From NCBI RefSeq assembly GCF_003515075.1, contig NZ_QWLV01000002.1, positions 620,001 through 684,000 of the forward strand: a DNA stretch of 64,000 bases, read 5' to 3'. The stretch comes from Sphingomonas gilva (lineage in GTDB: Bacteria > Pseudomonadota > Alphaproteobacteria > Sphingomonadales > Sphingomonadaceae). A program made the translations under genes and the position numbers. Of the stretch, positions 19,254 through 28,168 are shown piece after piece; within the stretch, counting starts at the first letter, position 1, and each line of letters opens with the position of its first letter. Under the pieces are notes generated by a model. That model made no database searches, was not told the origin of the DNA, and saw only the letters and a list, made by a program, of their open reading frames with translations.

Positions 19254-20120
19254 ATGGCGGCGGCGCGCGCGACTTGGCAGGGACAGATCAGGCTGGCGCT
19301 GGTGTCGATCCCGGTCGAGATCTATCCGGCAACCAAATCGGGCGCGAGCGTGCAGTTCCGCCAGATCCACGAGCCGACCGGCAAGCCGATCCGCTACGAG
19401 AAGGTCGCCCCCGGCGTGGGCGCGGTCGACGCCGACGAGATCAAGAAGGGCTATGAGTTCGAGAAGGGCGAATATGTCCTGCTCGAGCCCGAGGAGATCG
19501 AGGCGGTCAAGCTTGAATCCAAGAAGACATTGGAGCTGACCCAGTTCGTCGACGCGGACGAGATCGACGTGCTCTATTTCGAAAAGCCCTATTTCGTCGT
19601 CCCTGCCGACGACCTGGCCGAGGAGGCGTTCGTCGTGCTGCGCGAGGCGCTCAGGCGGTCGAAGAAGGTCGGCATCGGCCAGCTCGCCATGCGGGGCCGC
19701 GAATATGTCGTCTCGATCAAGCCGTGCGGGCGCGGCATGGTGTTGGAGACGCTGCGCTACGCCGACGAGGTGCGCCGCGCGCAGGGCTATTTCCGCGACA
19801 TCGGCAGCACCAAGCCCGACGCCGAGCTGCTCGAGCTCGCCACCGCGCTGATCGACAAGAAGACCAAGCCGTTCGACGCCGACGCCTTCAAGGACCGCTA
19901 TGTCGACGCGCTGAAAGCGCTGGTCGCCAAAAAGCGCAAGGCCAAGGGCAAGAAGATCGTCTCGACCGACGAGGACGAGGCGCGCCCGTCGGGCAGCAAC
20001 GTCGTCGATCTGATGGCGGCGCTCAAGAAGTCGGTCGAAAGCGGCGCGCGGGCCCCGGCGAAGAAGGCCGCGCCCAAGAAAGCGCCAGCCAAGCGCGCGC
20101 CGGCCAAGAAACGTGCCTAA
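19254..20120 (+). CDS. ku: Ku protein (non-homologous end joining)
   Basis: This 288-residue protein forms a homodimeric ring on DNA ends and recruits LigD. The bacterial Ku core spans about residues 5-255 ('TWQGQIRLALVSIPVEIYPAT', 'IRYEKVAPGVGAVDADEIKKGYEFEKGEYVLLEPEEI', 'GQLAMRGREYVVSIKPCGRGMVLETLRYADEVR'). A Lys/Ala/Pro-rich C-terminal tail follows, typical of bacterial Ku, which can bind DNA or LigD. It overlaps the ligD start by eight bases, and translation is likely coupled. The pair stands divergent from mdh. Such two-gene ku-ligD operons are common in soil alphaproteobacteria, where they act mainly in stationary phase. Confidence 0.96.
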   Translation: MAAARATWQGQIRLALVSIPVEIYPATKSGASVQFRQIHEPTGKPIRYEKVAPGVGAVDADEIKKGYEFEKGEYVLLEPEEIEAVKLESKKTLELTQFVDADEIDVLYFEKPYFVVPADDLAEEAFVVLREALRRSKKVGIGQLAMRGREYVVSIKPCGRGMVLETLRYADEVRRAQGYFRDIGSTKPDAELLELATALIDKKTKPFDADAFKDRYVDALKALVAKKRKAKGKKIVSTDEDEARPSGSNVVDLMAALKKSVESGARAPAKKAAPKKAPAKRAPAKKRA

Positions 20121-22623
20121 AAGCGCCACCGATCCGTTGGCGACGTACAACGCCAAGCGGGACTTCGCGAAGACCGCCGAGCCCGCCGGCAAGGTCGCCA
20201 AGGGCAAAGATAACCGCTTCATCGTCCAGAAGCACGATGCGACCCGGCTGCACTGGGATTTCCGGCTGGAGCTGGACGGGGTGCTCAAGAGCTGGGCGGT
20301 GACGCGCGGCCCGAGCCTGGATCCCGCCGACAAAAGGCTGGCGGTCAGGACAGAGGACCATCCGATGTCCTATGCCGATTTTGAAGGAACGATCCCCAAG
20401 GGCGAATATGGCGGCGGCTCCGTAATGCTGTGGGACGTCGGCACCTGGGCGCCGGTCGCCGGCAAGTCCGCCAAGGACCTGGCCAAGGGGCACCTCCACT
20501 TCATCCTCGACGGCGAGCGGATGAAGGGCGAGTGGCTGCTGGTGCGGATCAAGGGACGGCCGGGCGAGAAGCGCGAGAACTGGCTCTTGAGGAAGATCGA
20601 GGACGAAGAGGCCGGCGGCAGCGACACGCTGGTCCAGACCGGCCTCACCAGCGTCAAGACCGGCCGCACGATGCGCGAGATCGCGGACGGCAAAATCCTC
20701 CCCGGCACGGGGAGGGGGACCGCGACGCGCAGCGGCGTGGTGGAGGGGGCTCGCCGCAAGAGCGGTTCGCGCGGAAGGCCCCCTCCACCGTCCTCCGGAC
20801 GGTCCCCCTCCCCGTCCCGGGGAGGATTTCCCAAATTCGTCGCGCCCCAGCTCGCCACCCTCGTGGACTCGGTGCCGACCGGATCGGCCTGGCTGCACGA
20901 GGTCAAATATGACGGCTACCGCGCGATCGTTGCGGTGGGCGGCGGCAAGGCCAAGATCTTCACGCGCACCGGGCTCGACTGGACCGACAAGTTTCCCGGC
21001 GTCGCCGAGGCGGCCGCCGCGCTCGACGTCGGATCGGCGCTGATCGACGGCGAGATCACCGCATTGAAGGATGGCCGGCCCGATTTCTCGACATTGCAGC
21101 AGGCGATCTCGGAAGGCGGCGAGATGGTGATGTTCGCCTTCGACCTTTTGAGCCTCGACGGGACCGACCTGCGCAAGCTGCCCAACATCCAGCGCAAGGA
21201 GCGGCTGCGGCCGCTGATCCCGGCGTCGGGCACGATCCAGTTCGCCGAGCATATCGTCGGCGCGGGCGAGAAGCTGTTCGATGCGATGTGCGATGAAGGC
21301 TATGAGGGCATCGTCTGCAAGCGCGCCGACGCGCCCTATCGTTCGGTCCGCACCAAATCGTGGCTCAAGGTCAAATGCACGCGGCGGCAGGAGTTCGTCA
21401 TCATCGGCTGGAACGAAAGCTCGGCCAAGGGGCGCGGCTTCTCCTCGCTGCTGCTCGCGCTCAACGAGGAGGGCGGGCTGCGCTATGCGGGCAAGGTCGG
21501 CACCGGTTTCAACACGGACACCATCGCCGATCTGCGCGACCGCTTCGACAAGCTGGCGCGCAAGTCCGCGCCGGTCGAGGTGCCGCGCGCGATCGCGCGC
21601 AAGGCGCATTGGGTCAGCCCCAAGCTGGTCGCCGAGGTGGCCTTCGGCGAGTTCACCGCCGACGGCGTCATCCGCCATGCGAGCTTCATCGGCCTGCGCG
21701 GCGACAAGCCCGCCGCCGAGGTGAGGGCGGAGGCGCCCGCGGCGACGCCCGAGCTGGCAACGCTGCCGGTCAAGATCACCAATCCCGACCGGGTGATCTT
21801 CCCGGGCGAAAAGCTCACCAAGGGCGATCTCGCCGCCTACGCGGCCGCCGTCGCGCCGCTGATGCTGCCCTGGGTCGGCAGTCGTCCGATCAGCCTGGTG
21901 CGCTGCCCGCAGGGGCGGGCCAAGCATTGCTTTTTCCAGAAGCATGATTCGGGCAGCTTCGGCGAGGCGGTCAAGCATGTGCCGATCAGGGAGAAGAAGG
22001 GCGGGACCGAGGACTATCTGTACGTCGATGACGCCACCGGCATCCTCCAGTGCGTGCAGATGGGGACGATCGAGTTCCATGGCTGGGCGTCGTCGGTCGC
22101 GACGCTCGACCGCCCCGACCGGATGGTGTTCGACCTCGATCCCGACGAGGGGCTGGACTTCGACAAGGTGGTGAAGGCGGCGGAGAAGCTGAAGACGGTG
22201 CTGGGCGATCTCGGCCTCACCAGCTTTCCGATGCTGTCGGGCGGCAAGGGGGTGCACGTCGTCGTTCCGCTCGCGCCCGAGGCTGACTGGGAGCGCTTCA
22301 CCGGCTTCGCCGAACGCTTTTCGCGGGCGATGGCAGCGGACGACCCGGACCGCTTCACCGCGACCATGTCCAAGGCCAAGCGCAAGGGGCGCATCTTCCT
22401 CGATTGGCTGAGGAACCAGCGCGGATCGACCGCGATCATGCCCTATTCGGCCCGCGCGCGCGCCGGCGCGCCGGTCGCCGCGCCGATCACCTGGGCCGAG
22501 CTGAAGGATGTGGAGGGCGCGAACATCTATTCGATCCGCGACACGGACACGCTTCTGGAACGCGCGCGCGGGCGAGGCTTGCGCGGCTGGGGGGTGAGCG
22601 ACCAGATTTTGCCGGATCTCTGA
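20113..22623 (+). CDS. ligD: DNA ligase D (phosphoesterase-ligase-polymerase fusion)
   Basis: This 836-residue enzyme processes and seals double-strand breaks with Ku. Domains in order: 3'-phosphoesterase (about residues 1-190; KHDATRLHWDFRLELDG, PKGEYGGG); an unusual Gly/Arg/Pro/Ser linker (about 195-239); ATP-dependent ligase (about 240-530; catalytic Lys265 in EVKYDG, plus oligonucleotide-binding domain); and primase-like polymerase (about 545-836; metal-binding Asp674 and Asp676 in FDLDP). All key residues are present. The start is GTG at 20113, overlapping ku. The linker is encoded by a palindromic repeat (20695-20827) that also occurs in an intergenic region at 38541-38667, so the repeat has been taken into the coding sequence without breaking the frame. 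Confidence 0.95.
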   Translation: MPKSATDPLATYNAKRDFAKTAEPAGKVAKGKDNRFIVQKHDATRLHWDFRLELDGVLKSWAVTRGPSLDPADKRLAVRTEDHPMSYADFEGTIPKGEYGGGSVMLWDVGTWAPVAGKSAKDLAKGHLHFILDGERMKGEWLLVRIKGRPGEKRENWLLRKIEDEEAGGSDTLVQTGLTSVKTGRTMREIADGKILPGTGRGTATRSGVVEGARRKSGSRGRPPPPSSGRSPSPSRGGFPKFVAPQLATLVDSVPTGSAWLHEVKYDGYRAIVAVGGGKAKIFTRTGLDWTDKFPGVAEAAAALDVGSALIDGEITALKDGRPDFSTLQQAISEGGEMVMFAFDLLSLDGTDLRKLPNIQRKERLRPLIPASGTIQFAEHIVGAGEKLFDAMCDEGYEGIVCKRADAPYRSVRTKSWLKVKCTRRQEFVIIGWNESSAKGRGFSSLLLALNEEGGLRYAGKVGTGFNTDTIADLRDRFDKLARKSAPVEVPRAIARKAHWVSPKLVAEVAFGEFTADGVIRHASFIGLRGDKPAAEVRAEAPAATPELATLPVKITNPDRVIFPGEKLTKGDLAAYAAAVAPLMLPWVGSRPISLVRCPQGRAKHCFFQKHDSGSFGEAVKHVPIREKKGGTEDYLYVDDATGILQCVQMGTIEFHGWASSVATLDRPDRMVFDLDPDEGLDFDKVVKAAEKLKTVLGDLGLTSFPMLSGGKGVHVVVPLAPEADWERFTGFAERFSRAMAADDPDRFTATMSKAKRKGRIFLDWLRNQRGSTAIMPYSARARAGAPVAAPITWAELKDVEGANIYSIRDTDTLLERARGRGLRGWGVSDQILPDL
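20695..20827. repeat. Palindromic repeat (family B) inside ligD
   Basis: The 133-base element begins ATCCTCCCC and ends GGGGAGGAT. It contains GGAGGGGGACC and its complement GGTCCCCCTCC, then GGTGGAGGGGGC and GGCCCCCTCCACC as nested arms. The intergenic copy at 38541-38667 shares this order of blocks. Here it is translated as residues 195-239 of LigD, between the phosphoesterase and ligase domains. Confidence 0.8.
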
Positions 22624-22625
22624 CG

Positions 22626-22720
22626 CCCGTCGCCCCCGCGAAGGCGGGGGCCGCGCAGTCTGTGGCACATCCGGCCTCGCCCATGCCGCCTGAGGCCCCT
22701 GCCTTCGCAGGGGCGACGGG
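22626..22720. repeat. Palindromic repeat after ligD (family A)
   Basis: CCCGTCGCCCCCGCGAAGG starts at 22626 and its complement-like CCTTCGCAGGGGCGACGGG ends at 22720. The loop carries TGGCACATCC and ATGCCGCCTGAGGCC, nearly as in the copy at 16996-17087. It follows the ligD stop by two bases and may double as the end of the ku-ligD transcript. Confidence 0.78.
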
Positions 22721-22826
22721 ATTCGCATTCCCCATTGCACCGCAGCGGCTTTGCGTGTTGAGTCGAGGAGCGCGACCAATTCGGGGAGAGGCGCCATCAT
22801 CCGCGCGCGCAATCCGGGATCCACCC

Positions 22827-25316
22827 ATGGCTGACGCCCCCGAACCCAGCCTGTTCGACGCCGGCACCCACGCCAGGCGCTGGATCGACGGCTATGTCGG
22901 GCGAGCGCCCGGCAGCGACGTGCTCAGCGAGGCGATGCGGCGCGATCTCGCGCCCTGGGTCGCGATGTTCGAGGAGCTTGCCGGGCTGGTGGGCGACGAC
23001 CTGTCCGCCGCGCGCGAGCGGGTTCTGCGTCAGACCGAGGATATCGGCACCGGCTATCGCATCCTGGGCGAAGAGGAGGAGCGTCCCTGGCCGCTATCCC
23101 CCGTCCCGCTGCTGATCGAGCGCGACGAATGGAACGGCATCGCCCAGGGAATCGCCCAGCGCGCCGGGCTGATGGAGACGCTGCTCCGGGATATTTACGG
23201 CGAGGCGAAGCTGGTCTCCGCGGGCGTCATACCCGCCGCGCTGATCGCCGGAAGCCCGCATTTCCTGCGCCAGCTGGTCGGCATCGCGCCGCCCGGCGGG
23301 CACCACCTCCATGTCTTCGCCGCCGATCTCGGCCGCGGGCCGACCGGCGAGTGGCGCGTGCTCGCCGATCATCTGCGCGCGCCGATCGGCGCCGGCTATG
23401 CGCTGGAGAACCGCCTCGCCGTGTCGCGCGTGCTCGGCGGATTGCAGGGCCGGCTCAACCTGCGCCGCCACGCGCCCTTTTTCGAGGCGCTGCGCGCGGG
23501 CATCGGCGCGGCGTGCCGGCGAAGCGATCCGCGCATCGCGCTGCTGACCCCCGGCCGCTTCAACCAGAGCTATGCCGAGCAGGCGCATCTCGCCCGCTAT
23601 CTCGGGCTGCTGCTGGTCGAGGGCGCCGATCTGGCGGTGCATGACGAGCAGCTCTATGTCCGCACCATCGCCGGGCTGAAACGGATCGACGCGGTGTGGC
23701 GGCAGATCGATCCGCGCTGGCTCGATCCGCTCGCCTTCGACAGCCATTCGCAGATCGGCGTCGCCGGGCTGTTCGACGCCTATGCCGCGGGCAACACAGT
23801 GATCGCCAACGCGCCCGGCGCGGGCGCGCTCGAAAGCCCGGCGATCGCCGCCTTCCTGCCCAAGCTGGCGCGGCGGCTGACCGGCGCCGATCTGGCCATT
23901 CCCAACATCGCCACCTGGTGGTGCGGCCAGCCGCGCGAGGCGGCGCAGGTGATCGAGAATTTCGATTCGATGCTGATCGGCCCGGCCTTCGCCGCGAGCC
24001 CGCTCGGCCTGCCCGAAGGACGCGCGCGGCTGGGCGCGGAAATCACCGGCGGGCCGCGCGAGGCGCTGCTTACCGACATGTCGCGGCGTCCGCAGGACTA
24101 TGTCGGGCAGGAGGTGGTGCGGCTTTCGACCATGCCCGTCGTCATCGACGGCGCGCTGGCGCCGCGGCCGTTTTCGCTGCGCGTGTTCGCCGCGCGCGAT
24201 GCGCATGGCGAATGGACCGTGCTGCCCGGCGGCTTCGCCCGCATCGGCGACACCGCCGACCCGCGCGCGGCGGTGATGGGGGACGGCGCCTGGTCGGCCG
24301 ATGTCGGCGTGCACGGCCCTGACCGCGTGCCCGCGATCTCGCTGCTGCCCGACAGCGACACCGTGCGCATCCGCCGCAACCCGGGCACGCTGCCCAGCCG
24401 CGTCGCCGACAATCTCTATTGGCTGGGGCGTTATCTGGAACGCGCCGAAGCGTTGCTCGCGGCGATCCGCGTCGTCGTCGGCGCCTCGGTCGACGCCGAC
24501 GCCAGCGCGGCGCTGGGGCCGCAGACATTGGCGCGCCTCGCCGGCCTGCTGACCCCGCCCGGCGAACTGTTGCCCAAGGCGCCGCTCAGGCGCGGCGAGT
24601 TGACGTCCCTCGCCCGCGCCGCGTTCGAGGGGGGCGAGCATGGCGGCGGGCTGAAAGCGCTGATGGCCTCCGCCCGCGCGATCGGCGGCGGATCGCGCGA
24701 ACGCCTGTCCGCCGACACCATCCGCCTGCTCGACGCGCCCTTCCCGATGCGCGGCACGCTCGCCGACCGCAGCGGAACGCTGCAGCGCAGGCTGATGGCG
24801 CTCGCCGGCATCTTCGCCGCGCATATGGGGCGAACCGATGCGTGGCGGTTCCACGATCTCGGCCGGCATATCGAGCGTCCGCTGGCGGCGGCCCGCCACC
24901 TCCAGATATTCGGGCGCGTCGATGCGAGCGCCGACGACCTGACCGTGCTGCTCGACCTGGCCGACGCGCAGATCACCTACCGCCAGCGCTATCCGATGGG
25001 CCTGGCGCGGCTGCCGGTGGTCGACCTGGTCGCGCTCGATCCCAATAATCCGCGCGCCATCGCCAGCTGCGTCGAACGGGTGGAGCGGCACCTGTGCGAC
25101 CTGCCGGTGCTGGGCGACGACGGCATGGCCGAACCGCAACAGGCCGCGGCGGTCGCGCTCGCCGGGCAGGTGCGCGCGATGGAGGCGGGCGGGGTCGAGA
25201 GCCGCCAGCTGCGCGACATCGAGCGCCGGCTGATGGCGATCTCCGACCTGGTCGCCGGGCGCTATTTCCTGCAAGGGGCCGAGCCGCTGCGCGCGGCGGG
25301 GCTGACGCTGGCGTGA
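22827..25316 (+). CDS. Fused circularly permuted ATP-grasp / alpha-E domain protein
   Basis: This 829-residue protein joins two families that are often separate genes. Residues about 1-480 match the circularly permuted ATP-grasp type 2 proteins (DUF404/DUF407: 'RDIYGEAKLVSAGVIPAALIAGSPHFLRQLVG', 'NRLAVSRVLGGL', 'TPGRFNQSYAEQAHLARYLGLLLVEGADLAV'). Residues about 510-829 match the alpha-E domain (DUF403: 'LPSRVADNLYWLGRYLERAEALLAAIRVV', 'RHIERPLAAARHLQIF'). ATP-grasp enzymes form amide or peptide bonds, and the cluster with a transglutaminase-like protein is a recurrent bacterial set of unknown product. The ATG at 22827 is chosen; upstream codons overlap ligD. It shares a GTGA overlap with the transglutaminase gene. 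Confidence 0.88.
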   Translation: MADAPEPSLFDAGTHARRWIDGYVGRAPGSDVLSEAMRRDLAPWVAMFEELAGLVGDDLSAARERVLRQTEDIGTGYRILGEEEERPWPLSPVPLLIERDEWNGIAQGIAQRAGLMETLLRDIYGEAKLVSAGVIPAALIAGSPHFLRQLVGIAPPGGHHLHVFAADLGRGPTGEWRVLADHLRAPIGAGYALENRLAVSRVLGGLQGRLNLRRHAPFFEALRAGIGAACRRSDPRIALLTPGRFNQSYAEQAHLARYLGLLLVEGADLAVHDEQLYVRTIAGLKRIDAVWRQIDPRWLDPLAFDSHSQIGVAGLFDAYAAGNTVIANAPGAGALESPAIAAFLPKLARRLTGADLAIPNIATWWCGQPREAAQVIENFDSMLIGPAFAASPLGLPEGRARLGAEITGGPREALLTDMSRRPQDYVGQEVVRLSTMPVVIDGALAPRPFSLRVFAARDAHGEWTVLPGGFARIGDTADPRAAVMGDGAWSADVGVHGPDRVPAISLLPDSDTVRIRRNPGTLPSRVADNLYWLGRYLERAEALLAAIRVVVGASVDADASAALGPQTLARLAGLLTPPGELLPKAPLRRGELTSLARAAFEGGEHGGGLKALMASARAIGGGSRERLSADTIRLLDAPFPMRGTLADRSGTLQRRLMALAGIFAAHMGRTDAWRFHDLGRHIERPLAAARHLQIFGRVDASADDLTVLLDLADAQITYRQRYPMGLARLPVVDLVALDPNNPRAIASCVERVERHLCDLPVLGDDGMAEPQQAAAVALAGQVRAMEAGGVESRQLRDIERRLMAISDLVAGRYFLQGAEPLRAAGLTLA

Positions 25317-26206
25317 TCTACGACATCCGCCACACCACCCGCTTCGACTATGCCGGACCGGTGCGCTTCGCCCGGTGCAACCTGCGGCTGGAGCCGATCG
25401 CCTGGGCCGGGCAGGTGCTCGAATGCCACAGCCTGGAGGTGCGTCCCGGCGGCCGCACCGCGACCGCGCGCAATTCGGGGCGGCTGGCGCATGTGACGCG
25501 CGTCGTGATCGGCGAATCGGTGCGCTCGCTCGAGATCGAGAGCATCGCCGAGGTGCGCGTCGACCGCGCGGTGCCGCTGATCCTGCCCGACGATCCCACG
25601 ATCGGCGAGGTGGCGGCCGAAGCGCGCGCCAGCCGCGATCCCTGCCCCACCGGCCCCGCCGAGTTCCTCTATCCTTCGCCGCTGATCCCGCTCGATGCCG
25701 GTATCGGCGCCTGGTGCGCGGAGGAACTGGCGCCAGACCGGCCGGTGGTGGAGGCCTGCCTCGCGCTCGCCCGCCGCATCCAGGGCGATTTCACCTATCA
25801 GTCGGGTTCGACCACGGTTTCGACGACGCCCGCCGAGGCGTTCGCGCTCAGACGCGGCGTGTGCCAGGATTTCGCGCAGATCATGATTTCCGGCCTGCGC
25901 GCCGCCGGCCTGAGCGCCGCCTATGTCTCCGGCTATATCCGCACCTATCCGCCGCCCGGCCAGGCGCGGCTGGTCGGCGCCGATGCGACGCATGCCTGGG
26001 CGCTCGTGTGGTGCGGCGAGCGGCGGGGCTGGATCGGCTTCGATCCGACCAACGGCATCTTCATGGCGGGCGATCACATCGTCATGGCGATCGGCAAGGA
26101 TTACGGTGATGTCGCCCCGATCGACGGCATCTTCCTGGGCGCCAACGCCCAGTCGATCACGGTGTCGGTCGACGTCGCGCCGCGGGAAGCCGCCGGTGGC
26201 ACTTGA
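25313..26206 (+). CDS. Transglutaminase-like cysteine protease/peptide-modifying protein
   Basis: This 297-residue protein has a beta-rich N-terminal domain ('IYDIRHTTRFDYAGPVRFARCNLRLEP', the bacterial transglutaminase-like N-terminal family) and a transglutaminase core. The catalytic triad is visible: cysteine in RRGVCQDFAQI, histidine in ATHAWALVW, and aspartate in IGFDPTN. It starts with GTG at 25313, overlapping the ATP-grasp/alpha-E gene by four bases, so the two proteins are made together. The conserved pairing suggests one makes and the other trims or crosslinks a peptide product. That idea is inference; no substrate is known. No signal peptide is seen. Confidence 0.9.
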   Translation: MIYDIRHTTRFDYAGPVRFARCNLRLEPIAWAGQVLECHSLEVRPGGRTATARNSGRLAHVTRVVIGESVRSLEIESIAEVRVDRAVPLILPDDPTIGEVAAEARASRDPCPTGPAEFLYPSPLIPLDAGIGAWCAEELAPDRPVVEACLALARRIQGDFTYQSGSTTVSTTPAEAFALRRGVCQDFAQIMISGLRAAGLSAAYVSGYIRTYPPPGQARLVGADATHAWALVWCGERRGWIGFDPTNGIFMAGDHIVMAIGKDYGDVAPIDGIFLGANAQSITVSVDVAPREAAGGT

Positions 26207-26250
26207 TCGCCGCGCGTTCCTCGCCGACATGGGACCGATGAGGACCATCC

Positions 26251-27192
26251 ATGGCTGATCCATACGCAACACTGGGCGTGGCGCGCGGCGCGAGCGAGGC
26301 CGAGATCAAGAAGGCGTATCGCAGCCTCGCCAAGCAGCTCCATCCCGACCGCAACAAGGACAATCCCAAGGCGGCCGAGCGCTTCAGCCAGGTGACGGCG
26401 GCCTATGACCTGCTGACCGACAAGGACAAGCGCGCGCGGTTCGACCGCGGCGAGATCGACGCCGACGGCAACCCGACCGCGCCCTTCGGCTATGGACAGC
26501 GCGGCCCGGGCGGCGGCTTCGCCGGACGCGGGCCGGGTGGCGGATCGTTCGACTTCGGCGGCGAGCGCGTCGACGTGAGCGACCTGTTCGCCGATCTGTT
26601 CGGCGGCGGCAGGCAGGAGAACGGCGCGCGCGGCGGGTTCGGCGGCTTCGGCCGCCGCCAGCAGCCCAAGGGCGCCAATATCGCCTATCGCCTGAGCGTG
26701 CCCTTCGCCGATGCCGCGACCCTCAAGACCCAGCGGATCACGCTTGCCGACGGCAAGACGATCGACCTGAAGCTGCCCCCCGGGCTGGAGGACGGCACCC
26801 AGATGCGCCTGACCGGCAAGGGCCAGCAGGGTCCGGGCGGCCCGGGCGACGGCATCGTCACCATCGCGGTCGAGCCGCACCGCTTCTTCACCCGCACCGG
26901 CGACGACATCCGGCTCGACCTGCCGATCAGCCTGGCCGAGGCGGTGCTGGGCGCAAGCGTGCGCGTGCCGACGGTGGACGGCGCGGTGATGCTGACCATT
27001 CCCAAAGGCTCCAGCTCCGGCAAGACGCTCAGGCTGAAGGGCAAGGGCTTCACCCGCAAGGACGGCCAGCGCGGCGACCAGTTCGTGACGCTGATGGTCG
27101 ATCTGCCGGTCGACGACGATGCGCTGGTCGAGTTCGTCCAGGGCTGGCCGGGCAAGAACGGCGGCAACCCCCGAGGGAATCTCGGCGTTTGA
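26251..27192 (+). CDS. DnaJ-like co-chaperone without zinc finger (CbpA type)
   Basis: This 313-residue protein starts with a J domain (residues 4-68) carrying the HPD motif that stimulates DnaK ATPase. A long Gly/Phe-rich linker follows (FGYGQRGPGGGF to about residue 150), then two C-terminal substrate-binding beta domains ('ITLADGKTIDLKLPPGLEDGTQMRLTGKG', 'LDLPISLAEAVLGASVRVPTVDG', 'LRLKGKGF'). The cysteine-rich zinc finger of full DnaJ is absent, as in CbpA-type proteins. ATG at 26251 has AGGACC upstream. It is not next to dnaK and probably supplies a secondary co-chaperone. The stop is seven bases before the brkB start. Confidence 0.92.
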   Translation: MADPYATLGVARGASEAEIKKAYRSLAKQLHPDRNKDNPKAAERFSQVTAAYDLLTDKDKRARFDRGEIDADGNPTAPFGYGQRGPGGGFAGRGPGGGSFDFGGERVDVSDLFADLFGGGRQENGARGGFGGFGRRQQPKGANIAYRLSVPFADAATLKTQRITLADGKTIDLKLPPGLEDGTQMRLTGKGQQGPGGPGDGIVTIAVEPHRFFTRTGDDIRLDLPISLAEAVLGASVRVPTVDGAVMLTIPKGSSSGKTLRLKGKGFTRKDGQRGDQFVTLMVDLPVDDDALVEFVQGWPGKNGGNPRGNLGV

Positions 27193-27199
27193 CCTCCTG

Positions 27200-28168
27200 A
27201 TGCAGGATATCTCCCCGCAATCGCCCGAGGAACGCCGCAAGCGGCTGGCCGAGGCCCGCCGTCACTTCGGCAAGCAGATCGATCGCATCCGCCCGGGCAG
27301 CTATCCCTTCGAGGTGGCCAAGCGGGTGTTCGTCGGCGTCTATAACGACGGCTTCGTCCATGCCGGAAACCTCGCCTATCTGGCGCTCTTGACGCTGTTT
27401 CCCTTCTTCATCGTCGCCGCGGCGATCGCCCGGCTGTTCGGCCAGAGCGAGGAGAGCCTGCACACGGTGGAGGCGTTCCTGCGCACCGTGCCGCCCGATG
27501 TCGCCCAGGTGCTGCAGAAGCCGATCGTCGACGTGCTGTCCGCCCGATCGGGCTCGCTCCTGTGGTTCGGCGCGCTGGTCGGCCTGTGGACCACGGCGAG
27601 CTTCATCGAGACGATCCGAGACATATTGCGCCGCGCCTATGGCGTGAAGTTCACCCGGCCCTTTTGGGAATATCGCCTGGGCTCGATCGGGCTGATCATC
27701 GGATCGGTGATCCTGGTGCTGATCGCGTTCAGCTTCCAGGTGGTGCTCGTCGGCATCGAGCAGTTCATCGTGCGCGTGCTTCCCTTCGCCTCGGACACGG
27801 CGAGCCTGATCTCAGCGATGCGCGCGGCGCCCGGCGTCGCCTTGTTCGCCGCGATGTACTTCATGTTCTATTCGCTCACCCCGCGCCGCTATCGCAGCAG
27901 CAGCTGCCCGAAATGGCCGGGCGCGCTGGCGACGACGGTCTGGTGGCTGGGCGTGACCGCGCTGCTGCCCGTCGCGCTCTCCTATCTCGGCAGCTACGAC
28001 CTGACCTATGGCAGCCTGGCGGGGGTGATGATCGCGCTGATCTTCTTCTTTCTCGTCGGCCTCGGCGTGGTTATGGGGGCCGAGCTCAACGCGGCGCTGG
28101 CGGAGACGCCCGAAGCGGAGCTAGATGGCGACCCGGAACCGCCGGACGATCAGGGAGTGACCAAGTGA
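27200..28168 (+). CDS. YihY/BrkB family inner-membrane protein
   Basis: This 322-residue protein has a short charged N-terminus and about six membrane segments: 'FVHAGNLAYLALLTLFPFFIVAAAIARLF', 'GSLLWFGALVGLWTTASFI', 'LGSIGLIIGSVILVLIAFSFQVVLVGI', 'GVALFAAMYFMFYSLTP', 'ATTVWWLGVTALLPVALSYLG', and a final 'VMIALIFFFLVGLGVVMGAELNAAL'. This is the YihY (UPF0761) family, once wrongly called RNase BN. The function is unresolved, although some members are linked to serum resistance or lipid transport. ATG at 27200 is chosen because earlier codons overlap the dnaJ-like frame. It overlaps fabI by four bases (GTGA). Confidence 0.88.
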   Translation: MQDISPQSPEERRKRLAEARRHFGKQIDRIRPGSYPFEVAKRVFVGVYNDGFVHAGNLAYLALLTLFPFFIVAAAIARLFGQSEESLHTVEAFLRTVPPDVAQVLQKPIVDVLSARSGSLLWFGALVGLWTTASFIETIRDILRRAYGVKFTRPFWEYRLGSIGLIIGSVILVLIAFSFQVVLVGIEQFIVRVLPFASDTASLISAMRAAPGVALFAAMYFMFYSLTPRRYRSSSCPKWPGALATTVWWLGVTALLPVALSYLGSYDLTYGSLAGVMIALIFFFLVGLGVVMGAELNAALAETPEAELDGDPEPPDDQGVTK

